Of a stretch of DNA of 64,000 nt, positions 33,648 to 42,532 are shown in pieces. Source of the DNA: Blastococcus sp. VKM Ac-2987 (GTDB lineage Bacteria; Actinomycetota; Actinomycetes; Mycobacteriales; Geodermatophilaceae); contig NZ_JAPVBG010000002.1 of assembly GCF_026967805.1 (NCBI RefSeq), positions 564,911-628,910 on the forward strand, written 5' to 3'. Both the position numbers and the translations under genes were made by a program. Under the pieces are notes generated by a model, which did not search any database, was not told the DNA's origin, and worked only from the letters and a program-made list of their open reading frames with translations. Numbering within the stretch: position 1 is the first letter of the stretch; the number at the start of each line of letters is the position of its first letter.

Positions 33648-34829
33648 TCAGACGATGGCGCTGGCCCCGGTCACGGCCCGGCCGACGATGAGCGTGTTCA
33701 CCTCGCGGGTGCCCTCGTAGGAGTAGATGGCCTCGGCGTCGGCGACGTAGCGGCCCACGTGGTTCTCCAGCAGGATCCCGTTGCCGCCCATGAGCTCGCG
33801 CGCCCACCCGACGGTCTCGCGCATCCGCATGGTGCAGAAGGCCTTGGCCAGGGACGCCTGCTCGTCGGTCATCCGCCCGGCCCCCTGCAGCTGCGACAGG
33901 CGGGCGCACATCGCCACCGAGGAGGTGATGTTGCCGAGCATCCGCACCAGCAGGTCCTGCACGAGCTGGAACTCCACGATGGGCTGGCCGAACTGCTCCC
34001 GGCCCATGGCGTAGCGCAGCGCGTGCTCGTAGGCGCCGCGGGAGCAGCCGACGGCCGACCACGCGACGCCGGCGCGGGTCATCCGCAGCACGTCGGCGGT
34101 CGCGCGGAAGCTGTGCGCCTCCTGCAGCCGGTTCTCCTCGGGCACCCGCACGCCCTCGAGGGTGATGTGCGCGTTCTGCACCACCCGGAGCGCGATCTTG
34201 TCCTGGAGGTCGACGGTGGTGAAGCCCGGCGTCCCCTGCTCGACGACGAAGCCGAGCACCCGCTCGGTGTCGACGTCGCGGGCCCAGATGATGGTCAGGT
34301 CGGCGAAGCTGGCGTTGCCGATCCACTTCTTCTCGCCGTCGAGCACCCAGGAATCGCCGTCCCGCCGGCACGTCGTCTGCAGCCCGCGGGCGACGTCGGA
34401 ACCGTGCTCGGGCTCGGTCAGCCCGAAGGCGCCGATCAGCTCCATGCGGGCCATGGCCGGCAGCCAGCGCTCCTTCTGCTCCTCCGAGCCGCAGAGGTAG
34501 ATCGACCCCATGGCCAGGCCGCCGTGGACGCCCATGAACGTGGAGATCGAGGGGTCGCCCTTGGACAGCTCCATGGAGATCATGCCGTCGAGCAGCGGCG
34601 AGCGGCCCCGGCAGCCGTACCCCTGGATCGAGGTGCCGGCGATGCCCAGCTCGGCCATGGCCGGGATGAGGTGCCGCGGGAACTCCGCCCGCGTCCAGTA
34701 CTCGTTGATGATCGGCTCGACCTGCTCGTCCATGAACGTGCGGACGCGGTACAGCAGCGCCCGGTCCTCCTCGTCCAGGAGGGCCTCGAGGTCGTAGAAG
34801 TCGGACGTGATCGTCGACCGGTCGCTCAT
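33648..34829 (-). CDS. Acyl-CoA dehydrogenase (glutaryl-CoA dehydrogenase-like)
   Basis: ATG 34829 (MSDRSTITSDFYDLEALL) is preferred over the longer frame because TGGAGG lies 8-9 nt upstream; 393 aa. It contains the flavin-binding blocks GAFGLTEPEHGSDVA and KKWIGNASFADLTIIWA, RGAYEHALRYAMGREQFGQPI, and the catalytic base in YEGT (E372), the position used by glutaryl-CoA and related dehydrogenases. MEQ-rich N-terminal helices match GcdH. Likely a step in amino acid or dicarboxylic acyl-CoA breakdown; no electron-transfer flavoprotein genes are nearby. Confidence 0.9.
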   Translation of the reverse strand: MSDRSTITSDFYDLEALLDEEDRALLYRVRTFMDEQVEPIINEYWTRAEFPRHLIPAMAELGIAGTSIQGYGCRGRSPLLDGMISMELSKGDPSISTFMGVHGGLAMGSIYLCGSEEQKERWLPAMARMELIGAFGLTEPEHGSDVARGLQTTCRRDGDSWVLDGEKKWIGNASFADLTIIWARDVDTERVLGFVVEQGTPGFTTVDLQDKIALRVVQNAHITLEGVRVPEENRLQEAHSFRATADVLRMTRAGVAWSAVGCSRGAYEHALRYAMGREQFGQPIVEFQLVQDLLVRMLGNITSSVAMCARLSQLQGAGRMTDEQASLAKAFCTMRMRETVGWARELMGGNGILLENHVGRYVADAEAIYSYEGTREVNTLIVGRAVTGASAIV

Positions 34830-34951
34830 GTCGGGCTGCCTCCAGGCGCTGTGGACTGTGGCCCCCACCTACCCGGGCGCCCCGGGCGCAACCAGGCATG
34901 CGCCGACGCGCGTCCGGGCAGACAGGGCCCGAACCGACCAGGAGGTGTCCC

Positions 34952-35659
34952 GTGCCCCGATCCATCGCCGACCAGACCGTCGAGGAGCTGGGTGGCCGCG
35001 GCAGCGTGCTCGTCCGCCAGCGCCGCGACCACATGCAGCTCGACCGCATGCTGCACGAGCTCGTCGCCGCCACCGGCGCCGACCAGGAGGAGGTGCTGCA
35101 GCGCATCGACCGGCTGGTGTTCAGCCACGCCTTCGCCGAGGAGACGGTGCTGTGGCCGGTCATCCGCCGGGTCCTGCCCGACGGCGACACCCTCACCCGG
35201 CAGGTCGAGGAGGAGCACCAGGAGGTCAACGAGCTGGTCAGCGCGCTGGAGCGGGACGGGCTCGACCACCCCGAGCGGCCGGCCCGGCTGGCCCGCCTCG
35301 TGGAGGTGCTGCGGGAGGACGTCCGCGACGAGGAGGACGTGCTCCTCCCACGGCTGCAGGAGCGGCTCGACCCCGGGGAGCTGCGGGCGCTGGGCCGCCG
35401 CTGGGCGGTCGTGGCGCGGCTCTCGCCCACCCGGCCGCACCCCACCGTCTCCCGTCGCCCGCCGGGCAACGCGCTGTCCGCGCTGCCGCTGTCGCTGATC
35501 GACCGCACCCGCGACGCCGTCGACGCCGGGGTGCGCCGGGTGCCGGACCGGTTCGTCCCGGCCGGGCGTGCGGTGAGCACGGGCTTGGCCGCCGTCGCCG
35601 GCGTGGTGGAGCGGGTGCCGCTCGCCCGCCGGGGCGACGGGCCGCCGACCAGCCGCTGA
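34952..35659 (+). CDS. Hemerythrin HHE-domain protein
   Basis: GTG 34952 is placed by GGAGG 6-7 nt upstream; 235 aa. The four-helix hemerythrin domain occupies about residues 1-150. Candidate iron ligands are H27 (QRRDHMQLD), H59 (FSHAFAEETVLWP), E63 and H84 (EEEHQEVNEL), with a conserved-looking RDEEDVLLPRL helix. The C-terminal ~80 residues are Pro/Arg-rich and not recognised. Such proteins bind oxygen, nitric oxide or iron; the role here is unknown. A 21-bp perfect terminator hairpin follows the stop. Confidence 0.88.
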   Translation: MPRSIADQTVEELGGRGSVLVRQRRDHMQLDRMLHELVAATGADQEEVLQRIDRLVFSHAFAEETVLWPVIRRVLPDGDTLTRQVEEEHQEVNELVSALERDGLDHPERPARLARLVEVLREDVRDEEDVLLPRLQERLDPGELRALGRRWAVVARLSPTRPHPTVSRRPPGNALSALPLSLIDRTRDAVDAGVRRVPDRFVPAGRAVSTGLAAVAGVVERVPLARRGDGPPTSR

Positions 35660-35670
35660 TCGGCCGGGAA

Positions 35671-35716
35671 CGCGCGAACGGCCCCCTCCCCGGGCGGGGA
35701 GGGGGCCGTTCGCGCG
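35671..35716. terminator. 21-bp perfect hairpin terminator
   Basis: 35671-35691 is the exact reverse complement of 35696-35716, with a GGGC loop, between the plus-strand hemerythrin gene and the minus-strand BrkB gene. It serves both orientations. Confidence 0.8.
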
Positions 35717-35738
35717 TGCGGTGGGAGCAGCGCCCCGG

Positions 35739-36779
35739 TTACGTGGTCTGCTGGGGCTTCGGGTCGTCCCGGGCGTCGAGCTGGATCTCCTTGTCGGCCC
35801 GCGGGATGCCCTGCTTGAGCTCCGTCGAGCGCTCCATCTCGGCGTCGAGCTCGATGCCGAAGAGCAGGGCCAGGTTGATCAGCCAGAACCAGATCAGGAA
35901 GATGACCACGCCGGCCAGCGCGCCGTAGGTGGCGTTGTAGCTGCCGAAGTTGGCCACGTAGAAGGCGAACAGCGCCGACGCGACGACGGCCACCAGGATC
36001 GCGACGCCGGCACCGGGGCTGACCCACTTGAACCCGCGCAGCTTCACGTTCGGGGTCGAGTAGTAGAGCACCGCGATCATGAGCGCCAGGATGACCAGGA
36101 TGACCGGCCACTTGGCCCAGCTCCAGATGGTCAGCACGGTGTCGCCGAGGCCGATGGCCTGACCGACCGCGTCGACCACCGGGCCGCTGAGGACCAGCAT
36201 CGCCACGATGAGGGCGGCGAACAGGATGCCGACCAGCGTGATCAGCAGCTGCAGCGGCTTGAGCTTCCAGACCTTGCGGCCTTCCGGCGTCTCGTAGACG
36301 ACGTTCGCCGCGCGGGTGAACGCGCCGACGTAGCCGGAGGCGGTCCACAGGGCACCGACGAGACCGAGCACGAGGGCGAGGCCCGCCGCGCCGTCGTTCC
36401 CGGCGATCTGCTCGATGACCGGGTTGAGGGTCTCCGCCGCGGACTGGGGCACGACCGCGGTGAGCGCCTCGGTGAGCTGCTGCGGGGTGGTGAAGAGCCC
36501 GGCGATCGCCGCCAGGGCGGTCAGGGCGGGGAACAGCGCGAGCACGCCGTAGTAGGTCAGCGACGCCGCCCAGTCGGTGAGGCCGTCCTCGCTGAACTCC
36601 TTGACGGTGCGCTTGAGCGTGGCGCCCGTGCCGGTGCCGGGGTCCGCGCCGGTGGGCGCCTTGTCGGCCCGGGTGCCGTTGACGACGTCGTCGTCGGGGG
36701 CGGGATCGTGCCCGGCACGGTCGGTGCGGGAGCCGGTCTCAGCCGTCGATCGGCTGGACGAGCCAGTGGGTCGGGCCAT
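35739..36779 (-). CDS. YihY/BrkB-family membrane protein
   Basis: 346 aa from ATG 36779. A 50-residue charged N-terminus leads to the family motif FSEDGLTDWAASLTYYGVLALFPALTAL. Six hydrophobic segments are visible, and ALWTASGYVGAFTRAANVVYE plus LLFGIELDAEME are diagnostic of YihY/BrkB (UPF0761). The protein is in the inner membrane. The family was once thought to be RNase BN, since disproved; its transport or envelope role is unsettled. Monocistronic, ended by the 35671-35716 hairpin. Confidence 0.9.
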   Translation of the reverse strand: MARPTGSSSRSTAETGSRTDRAGHDPAPDDDVVNGTRADKAPTGADPGTGTGATLKRTVKEFSEDGLTDWAASLTYYGVLALFPALTALAAIAGLFTTPQQLTEALTAVVPQSAAETLNPVIEQIAGNDGAAGLALVLGLVGALWTASGYVGAFTRAANVVYETPEGRKVWKLKPLQLLITLVGILFAALIVAMLVLSGPVVDAVGQAIGLGDTVLTIWSWAKWPVILVILALMIAVLYYSTPNVKLRGFKWVSPGAGVAILVAVVASALFAFYVANFGSYNATYGALAGVVIFLIWFWLINLALLFGIELDAEMERSTELKQGIPRADKEIQLDARDDPKPQQTT

Positions 36780-36912
36780 GGAAGAAGTCCTCCGGTGGGC
36801 GGGGGCGGTCGCCTCCCTCGATGCCCCGGACGACCGGGTTCCATGCCGGACGCGCCGGTAACGGTTCGGCCAAGGGGTCCGTCCGCACCCGTCCGGTGGC
36901 GCGCGGCAGCCG

Positions 36913-38424
36913 TCAGCGGATGCCGGAGACCGGCGACCACTCGCCGGCGCCGGCGGTGGCCTGCTCGACGTCGGCCAGCCGGTCGGGGCGGGGCGCGACG
37001 CCGCCGCGCCGGTCGGCGCGCATGCCGAGGAGGGCGACCGCGACGACCACCGCGGAGGCCCCGAGACCGATCAGCGCGACGAGGGTGAAGGCGATCGCGC
37101 GGGGCAGGCCGGTGGCGGGGTCCAGGCTGCCGGCGATCAGCGTGACGGCGAGCGTGCTGCCCAGGGCCTGGCCCGTGGACCGGGCGATGGAGTTCACCGC
37201 GTTGGCGACGCCGGTCTCCTCCTCCTCGACGGCGTCGACCACCAGCGCGGGCAGGGCCGCGTAGGCGACGGTGACCGACAGCTGGGTGAGCACCCCGGCG
37301 ACGATCACCCACGCCGGCTCCGCGCGGAGGCCGGCCAGCACGGCGAACCCGGCGACACCGGACAGCGCTCCCGCGATGAGCGTCGGCAGCGCGCCGAAGC
37401 GGGAGACCACCCGCCCGGCGAAGGGCGCGACGACGATGCCGAGCACGCCGCCGGGGAGCAGGTAGACGACCGCCGCCTCGAGCACGCCGACGCCGAAGCC
37501 GTAGCCGGTCACCTCCGGGGGTGACTGCACGTACTGCAGGACGGCGAGGAACGAGGCGAACAGCGCGATCCCGGTCATGAGGCCGGCCACGTTGGGCACG
37601 ACGGTGCGCCGGTCGGCGAGCATCGCCGGGCGCACCAGGGGGTGCGTGGTGCGGCGCTGCAGCACCACCCAGCCCGCCAGCACGACCCCCGCCCCGGCGA
37701 GGCAGCCGAGCGTGGCCGGTGACGCCCAGCCCCAGCTGTGGCCCTGGGAGACGGGCAGGAGCAGCAGCACCAGGCCGGCGCCGAGCACGATCGCCCCCCA
37801 CCAGTCGACCCGGCCGACCCCGGGGACCGGCCGGGCGGGCAGCAGCCACGCGGCCAGCGCCAGGGCGAGCAGCGCGACGCCGAGGCCGATCCAGAACGGG
37901 TGCCGGTAGTCGCCGTCGTCGCCGGTGAGCAGGGCGGTGGCCACCAGGCCGGCGACGCCGCCGACGGCGAGGGTGCTGCTGACCACCGCCATCCCGACGC
38001 TCAGTCGCCCCTCCGGCAGCTCCCGCCGGAGCACGCTGATGGAGAGCGGGAAGAGCCCGTAGGAGGCGCCCTGCAGCACCCGCGCGGCGAGCAGCACCGG
38101 CAGCGACGTCGTCACGATGGCGAGCAGGGTGCCGAGCGAGACGACCGCCAGGATGGCGAGGATCACCGGCCGCTCGCCCTTCAGGTCGCCGAGCCGGCCC
38201 AGGACCGGGGTGAGTACGGCGGCGGCCAGCAGGTTCGCCGACAGCACCCAGCCGGCGGCGCCGGCGGAGACGTCGAGCTGGTCCTCGATCCGGCCGAGCG
38301 ACGGGACGACGAGACTCTGCAGGAGCGAGAGCGTGGTGACGCCCAGCGAGAGGGCCAGGACGAGCACCGCCGGGCGGGTGCCCGGACCCGGGCGCGGAGC
38401 CGCGGGAGCGGTGGGGTCGGGCAC
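36913..38424 (-). CDS. MFS transporter (DHA2-like drug exporter)
   Basis: GTG 38424 is chosen as the start nearest TM1 (503 aa). GTG 38499 gives 25 more residues and has a GGAG, so it cannot be excluded. About 13-14 hydrophobic segments are seen. The loop 2-3 motif LGRLGDLKGERPVI corresponds to MFS motif A (GxLaDrxGrkxxl), and LQGASYGLFPLSISVLRRELPEG resembles motif B/C of antibiotic exporters. Substrate unknown. A divergent 53-aa membrane protein gene lies upstream. Confidence 0.85.
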   Translation of the reverse strand: MPDPTAPAAPRPGPGTRPAVLVLALSLGVTTLSLLQSLVVPSLGRIEDQLDVSAGAAGWVLSANLLAAAVLTPVLGRLGDLKGERPVILAILAVVSLGTLLAIVTTSLPVLLAARVLQGASYGLFPLSISVLRRELPEGRLSVGMAVVSSTLAVGGVAGLVATALLTGDDGDYRHPFWIGLGVALLALALAAWLLPARPVPGVGRVDWWGAIVLGAGLVLLLLPVSQGHSWGWASPATLGCLAGAGVVLAGWVVLQRRTTHPLVRPAMLADRRTVVPNVAGLMTGIALFASFLAVLQYVQSPPEVTGYGFGVGVLEAAVVYLLPGGVLGIVVAPFAGRVVSRFGALPTLIAGALSGVAGFAVLAGLRAEPAWVIVAGVLTQLSVTVAYAALPALVVDAVEEEETGVANAVNSIARSTGQALGSTLAVTLIAGSLDPATGLPRAIAFTLVALIGLGASAVVVAVALLGMRADRRGGVAPRPDRLADVEQATAGAGEWSPVSGIR

Positions 38425-38628
38425 GCAGGAATGCAACCACGACGGGCCGGGGGCCCGGACGGCACGCCGTAGCCGACGGGCGGCTGTGGTTCCGATCACA
38501 CTCCGTCAGGTGAAGTGGTCAGATGCACGATTGAGACGGTGTCGAACGGGGGACAGTGAGCCTCGACGACGTGCTGCCCGCCCGTGACCCGGCGGCGGTA
38601 CCCGACGGTATTCGAGGAGATTGCATTG

Positions 38629-38790
38629 ATGATGTTGTGGCCGGCCGTGACCCTTCTGGGCTTCCTGGTCCTGACGGCCCTGGTCATCGCGATGGGCACC
38701 CAGTCCACCGCCCGGTACGAGCAGGAGCAGCGCGCGGCGACCCGCCCGGCGAACGGGCGGCACTCCGCCTCCGAGGCCGTCAGGGCCTGA
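38629..38790 (+). CDS. 53-aa membrane protein with STARYE motif
   Basis: ATG 38629 is preceded by GAGGAG with 9-nt spacing. A single transmembrane helix (about 4-26, LWPAVTLLGFLVLTALVIAM) is followed by GTQSTARYEQEQRAATRPA. The helix and STARYE segment match the N-terminus of the 280-aa protein at 19000-19842, so the two are probably paralogous in this part. Function unknown. It is divergent from the MFS gene and closed by a strong hairpin. Confidence 0.7.
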   Translation: MMLWPAVTLLGFLVLTALVIAMGTQSTARYEQEQRAATRPANGRHSASEAVRA

Positions 38791-38807
38791 CGCCCGCACC
38801 ACGCACG

Positions 38808-38847
38808 ACGGCGCCCCGCCGCTCCCTACGGAGCAGCGGGGCGCCGT
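38808..38847. terminator. 18-bp hairpin terminator
   Basis: 38808-38825 pairs with 38830-38847 (one mismatch, 4-nt loop), between the 53-aa gene and the convergent acyl-CoA dehydrogenase. Confidence 0.75.
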
Positions 38848-38860
38848 GCTGTGCGGGGCC

Positions 38861-40657
38861 TCAGAGGACGTCGGCGGAGGTGTCGAGCACCGTGCGGTCG
38901 AGGGACTCCAGCAGGTCGAACTGCCCGCGGGTGCGCGGCAGCTCCCAGCGCCAGAAGTAGCGGGCCGCCGCGCGCTTGCCCTCGTAGAACGCGCCGGTGC
39001 CGCCCTCGGCCGCCAGAGCCTGCTCCAGCCACAGCCACGCCACCACGACGTGGCCGGCCGCCTCCAGGTAGACGTGCGAGTTGGCCAGCGCGAGGTCGGG
39101 GTCGCCGGAGCCCCACAGCGTGGCGGTGACCGCGCCCATGCGGGCGACCGCGGCGTCGAGGTCGGCGGCGAAACCGGCCCACTCGGTGCCGGCCGCGCGG
39201 GCCGTCGTCGCCCCGATCGTCTCGCCGAGCAGCCGCAGGCCGGCGCCGCCCTGCATCACGACCTTGCGGCCGAGCAGGTCCAGGGACTGGATGCCCTGCG
39301 TGCCCTCGTGGATCGGGTTGAGCCGGTTGTCCCGGTAGAACTGCTCCACCGGGTAGTCGCGGGTGTAGCCGTAGCCGCCGTGCACCTGGATCGCCAGGTC
39401 GTTGGCGGCCAGCCCCCACTGCGAGGGCCAGGCCTTGGCGACCGGGGTCAGCATGTCCAGCAGCAGGTGGGCGCGCTCGCGGTCCTCCTGGTTCTCCGCG
39501 GTCTGCTCCTCGTCGACCAGCCGCGCGCAGTACAGGCCCAGTGCCATCCCGCCCTCGGCGTAGGACTTCGCGGCCAGCAGCATCCGGCGGACGTCGGTGT
39601 GCTCGACGATCGGCACCATCGGCGAGGCCGGGTCCTTCGCGCCCGCCGACCGGCCCTGGGTGCGGGTGCGCGCGTAGTCCAGCGCGTGCAGGTAGCCGGT
39701 GTAGCCGAGGACCGTGGCGCCCACCCCGACGCCGATCCGCGCCTCGTTCATCATGTGGAACATGTAGCTCAGGCCGCGGTGCTGCTCGCCCACCAGGTAG
39801 CCGACCGCGCCGGCCTGCCCGCCCGGGGTGTGCACGCCCTCGCCGAAGTTGAGCAGCGTGTTCGTCGTCCCCCGGTAGCCCATCTTGTGGTTGAGCCCGG
39901 CCAGCACGACGTCGTTGCGCTCGCCCAGGCTGCCGTCGTCGTTCACCAGGAACTTCGGCACGATGAACAGCGAGATGCCCTTCACCCCGGGCGGGCCGCC
40001 CGGGATCTTCGCCAGCACCAGGTGGACGATGTTCTCGGTCAGCTCGTGGTCGCCGCCGGAGATCCACATCTTGTTGCCGCTGAGCCGGTACGTGCCGTCG
40101 TCCTGCGGCACCGCCTTGGTGGTGATGTCGGCCAGCGAGGAGCCCGCCTGCGGCTCGGACAGCGCCATCGTGCCGAACCAACGGCCCTCGAGCTCGGGCC
40201 GGACGAAGGTGTCGATCTGCTCCCGGCTGCCGTGGGCGAGCAGCAGCCGCGCGTTGCCCATGGTGAGGAACGGGTAGGCCGACGTGCCGACGTTGGCCGC
40301 CTTGAACCAGGCGAACACCGCCTGGCCGACGGTGTGCGGCAGCTGCATGCCGCCGTACTCCTCGTCGAACGACCCGGCCATGAGCCCGGCGTCGGTGAAG
40401 ACCTTGAGGGCCTTGGCCACCTCGGGGATGAGCACGGCCTTGCCGTCGACCATGTGCGGCTCGTTCTCGTCGGCCGTGCGGTTGTGCGGCGCGAAGTGGT
40501 CGGCGGCGATCTGCTCGGCGAGGTCCATGACCGCGTCGAAGGTCTCCCGCGAGTGCTCGGTGAAGCGCGACCGCTTGGTCAGCGATTCGACGTCGAGCCA
40601 TTCGTGGAGGAGGAAGTCCAGGTCACGGCGGGACAGGATCAGCGACGACGACGGCAC
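38861..40657 (-). CDS. Acyl-CoA dehydrogenase, DmdC-like long form
   Basis: 598 aa from GTG 40657, about 200 residues longer than ordinary acyl-CoA dehydrogenases. FAD/acyl-CoA blocks are TMALSEPQAGSSLADITTKA, NKMWISGGDHELTENI and VHGGYGYTRDYPVEQFYRDNR, and the active-site glutamate lies in NPIHEGTQGIQSLDL. The extra C-terminal helical domain (about 470-598) matches the DmdC/AidB-type family acting on 3-methylmercaptopropionyl-CoA or other substituted acyl-CoAs. True substrate unknown; no dmd genes adjacent. Confidence 0.9.
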   Translation of the reverse strand: MPSSSLILSRRDLDFLLHEWLDVESLTKRSRFTEHSRETFDAVMDLAEQIAADHFAPHNRTADENEPHMVDGKAVLIPEVAKALKVFTDAGLMAGSFDEEYGGMQLPHTVGQAVFAWFKAANVGTSAYPFLTMGNARLLLAHGSREQIDTFVRPELEGRWFGTMALSEPQAGSSLADITTKAVPQDDGTYRLSGNKMWISGGDHELTENIVHLVLAKIPGGPPGVKGISLFIVPKFLVNDDGSLGERNDVVLAGLNHKMGYRGTTNTLLNFGEGVHTPGGQAGAVGYLVGEQHRGLSYMFHMMNEARIGVGVGATVLGYTGYLHALDYARTRTQGRSAGAKDPASPMVPIVEHTDVRRMLLAAKSYAEGGMALGLYCARLVDEEQTAENQEDRERAHLLLDMLTPVAKAWPSQWGLAANDLAIQVHGGYGYTRDYPVEQFYRDNRLNPIHEGTQGIQSLDLLGRKVVMQGGAGLRLLGETIGATTARAAGTEWAGFAADLDAAVARMGAVTATLWGSGDPDLALANSHVYLEAAGHVVVAWLWLEQALAAEGGTGAFYEGKRAAARYFWRWELPRTRGQFDLLESLDRTVLDTSADVL

Positions 40658-40771
40658 GAGTTCTCCAGGGCGCGTATCTCCGGGGCGGGGCGAACCACCT
40701 CACAGTAGGCCGGTTGCTCCCCCACCGACGGCGGGTAGGTCGGGGGTCCGCCGTCGACCGGAGGAGCACCC

Positions 40772-41227
40772 GTGGAACTACCTGCCATCGTCAGCCGTGC
40801 CGGAGGGGCGCTGCTGAGCACCCTCCAGCACGTCCGGCTGCCCGGCGTCGGCCAGGCGTCGGTCACCGACGACCCGACGACCGCCGCCCACCGCTGGCGC
40901 GCGGTCACCGTGCTGAAGGCGCCCGACCAGGTCGGCTCGTCGGCGTCGCCGCCGCCCCCGCTGGACCGCCTCGGCGATCGCGTGGAGGTCCGCATCTCCG
41001 CCGCGCCGGGGGACAAGGGCACCGAGCTCGCGGCCCGGTTCCTCGGGACGCCGACCGACGACGAGATCGGCGAGCTGCGCGCGGCGCTGCGCGAGGCCAA
41101 GCAGCGGCTGGAGACCGGTGAGGTGCTGCGGGTGGACCCGCAGCCGCACGGCTTCCGGAAGCCGACACCCCAGGGCGCCGCGCTGGAGGGCATGACGGAT
41201 CAGGCGGACAAGGAGGGCGTGCTGTGA
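40772..41227 (+). CDS. Conserved-type small protein coupled to alcohol dehydrogenase
   Basis: GTG 40772 with GGAGGAG 5 nt upstream; 151 aa, no membrane segment. RWRAVTVLKAPDQVG and LDRLGDRVEVRISAAPGDKGTELAARFL suggest a compact alpha/beta domain, possibly SRPBCC-like (START fold), followed by a helix DEIGELRAALREAKQRLETGEVL and a flexible tail. It overlaps the zinc alcohol dehydrogenase gene by 4 nt (GTGA), a pairing I recall from other actinobacteria. A role in the same pathway is likely but undefined. Confidence 0.75.
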   Translation: MELPAIVSRAGGALLSTLQHVRLPGVGQASVTDDPTTAAHRWRAVTVLKAPDQVGSSASPPPPLDRLGDRVEVRISAAPGDKGTELAARFLGTPTDDEIGELRAALREAKQRLETGEVLRVDPQPHGFRKPTPQGAALEGMTDQADKEGVL

Positions 41228-42393
41228 AGGCCGCGACGTGGACCGGTGTCAACGAGGTGTCGGTGGAGGACGTCCCGGAGCCGACGCTGCTCAACGACCG
41301 GGACGTGATCCTGAAGATCAGCCAGTCGGTCACCTGCGGCTCGGACCTGCACCTGATCGGTGGCTACATCCCGTTCATGCGCGCCGGTGACGTGATGGGC
41401 CACGAGTTCATCGGGGAGGTCGTGGAGGTCGGCAAGGAGGTCCGGGACCGCAAGGTCGGTGACCGGGTCGTCGTCGCGCCGTTCGCGGCCTGCGGCAGCT
41501 GCTGGTACTGCAAGCAGGAGCTGTACTCCCTCTGCGACAACGGGAACCCGAACCCCGGGATCACCGAGGGTCTGTGGGGGCAGTCCCCCGGCGGGTGCTT
41601 CGGCTACTCGCACGCGATGGGCGGGTGCGCCGGCAGCCACGCCGAGTTCATGCGGGTGCCCTACGCCGACGTCGGCACGTTCGTGGTGCCCGAGGGGGTC
41701 TCCGACACCCGTGCGCTGTTCGCCTCCGACGCGGCGTCGACCGGCTGGATGGGCGCCGACCTCGCGGGGACGGAGCCGGGCGACGTCGTCGCCGTCTGGG
41801 GTGCCGGCGGCGTGGGTCAGATGGCCGCCCGCGCGGCGATGCTGCTGGGCGCCGAGCAGGTCGTGGTCATCGACCGCGTCCCCGAGCGGCTGGCGCAGGT
41901 CCGCGACAACGTGGGCGCCGAGGCGGTGGACTACACGACCACGGACGTCATCGCCGAGCTGCGCGAGCGCACCGGCGGACGGGGCCCCGACGTCTGCCTC
42001 GAGGCCGTCGGCATGGAGGCGCACGCCCCCGGTGCGCCCGGGATCTACGACCAGGTGAAGCAGCAGCTGCGGCTGCAGACCGACCGGCCGACCGCGGTGC
42101 GGGAGGCGATCATGGCCTGCCGCAAGGGCGGCACGGTGTTCACCCTCGGGGTGTTCGCCGCGATGGTGGACAAGTTCCCGCTGGGCGCGGCGATGAACAA
42201 GGGGCTCACCCTCCGCGGCGCCCAGGTGCACGCGCAGCGCTACATCCCCGAGCTGCTCGAGCGGATGCGGCGCGACGAGCTGGTCACCGAGCACCTGGCC
42301 ACGCACGTGATGCCGCTGACCGACGCGCCCGAGGGCTACCGGCTGTTCAAGGAGAAGGAGGACGGCTGCGTGCGCGCGGTCTTCCTGCCCTGA
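41224..42393 (+). CDS. Zinc-dependent alcohol dehydrogenase (formaldehyde dehydrogenase-like MDR)
   Basis: 389 aa from GTG inside the previous stop. Catalytic zinc ligands C38 (TCGSDLH) and H59/E60 (GHEF) and the structural-zinc cysteines CGSCWYC...C are present. The NAD-binding Rossmann motif is VWGAGGVGQMAAR, and the insert GGCFGYSHAMGGCAGSHAEFMR matches glutathione-independent formaldehyde dehydrogenase-like enzymes. VCLEAVGMEAH is a family block. It probably oxidises an aldehyde or alcohol adduct with NAD(P); the thiol cofactor is not defined by the sequence. Followed by a strong terminator. Confidence 0.9.
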   Translation: MKAATWTGVNEVSVEDVPEPTLLNDRDVILKISQSVTCGSDLHLIGGYIPFMRAGDVMGHEFIGEVVEVGKEVRDRKVGDRVVVAPFAACGSCWYCKQELYSLCDNGNPNPGITEGLWGQSPGGCFGYSHAMGGCAGSHAEFMRVPYADVGTFVVPEGVSDTRALFASDAASTGWMGADLAGTEPGDVVAVWGAGGVGQMAARAAMLLGAEQVVVIDRVPERLAQVRDNVGAEAVDYTTTDVIAELRERTGGRGPDVCLEAVGMEAHAPGAPGIYDQVKQQLRLQTDRPTAVREAIMACRKGGTVFTLGVFAAMVDKFPLGAAMNKGLTLRGAQVHAQRYIPELLERMRRDELVTEHLATHVMPLTDAPEGYRLFKEKEDGCVRAVFLP

Positions 42394-42497
42394 CCGCCGG
42401 CGGCGGCGCTCGGCGGTGACCCCGAGGCGGACATCCTGCCCGCCGGGATGTCCTCCCGCGGGTCACCGCCGCAGGGCTGCTGCCCCCGGTGCGTGAC

Positions 42498-42524
42498 GCC
42501 CCCTCCCGCGGTGCGGGAGGGGGC
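42498..42524. terminator. Perfect 12-bp hairpin terminator
   Basis: 42498-42509 and 42513-42524 are perfect reverse complements with a 3-nt loop, between the convergent alcohol dehydrogenase and DHA2 transporter genes. Confidence 0.75.
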
Positions 42525-42532
42525 GGCCGCGG

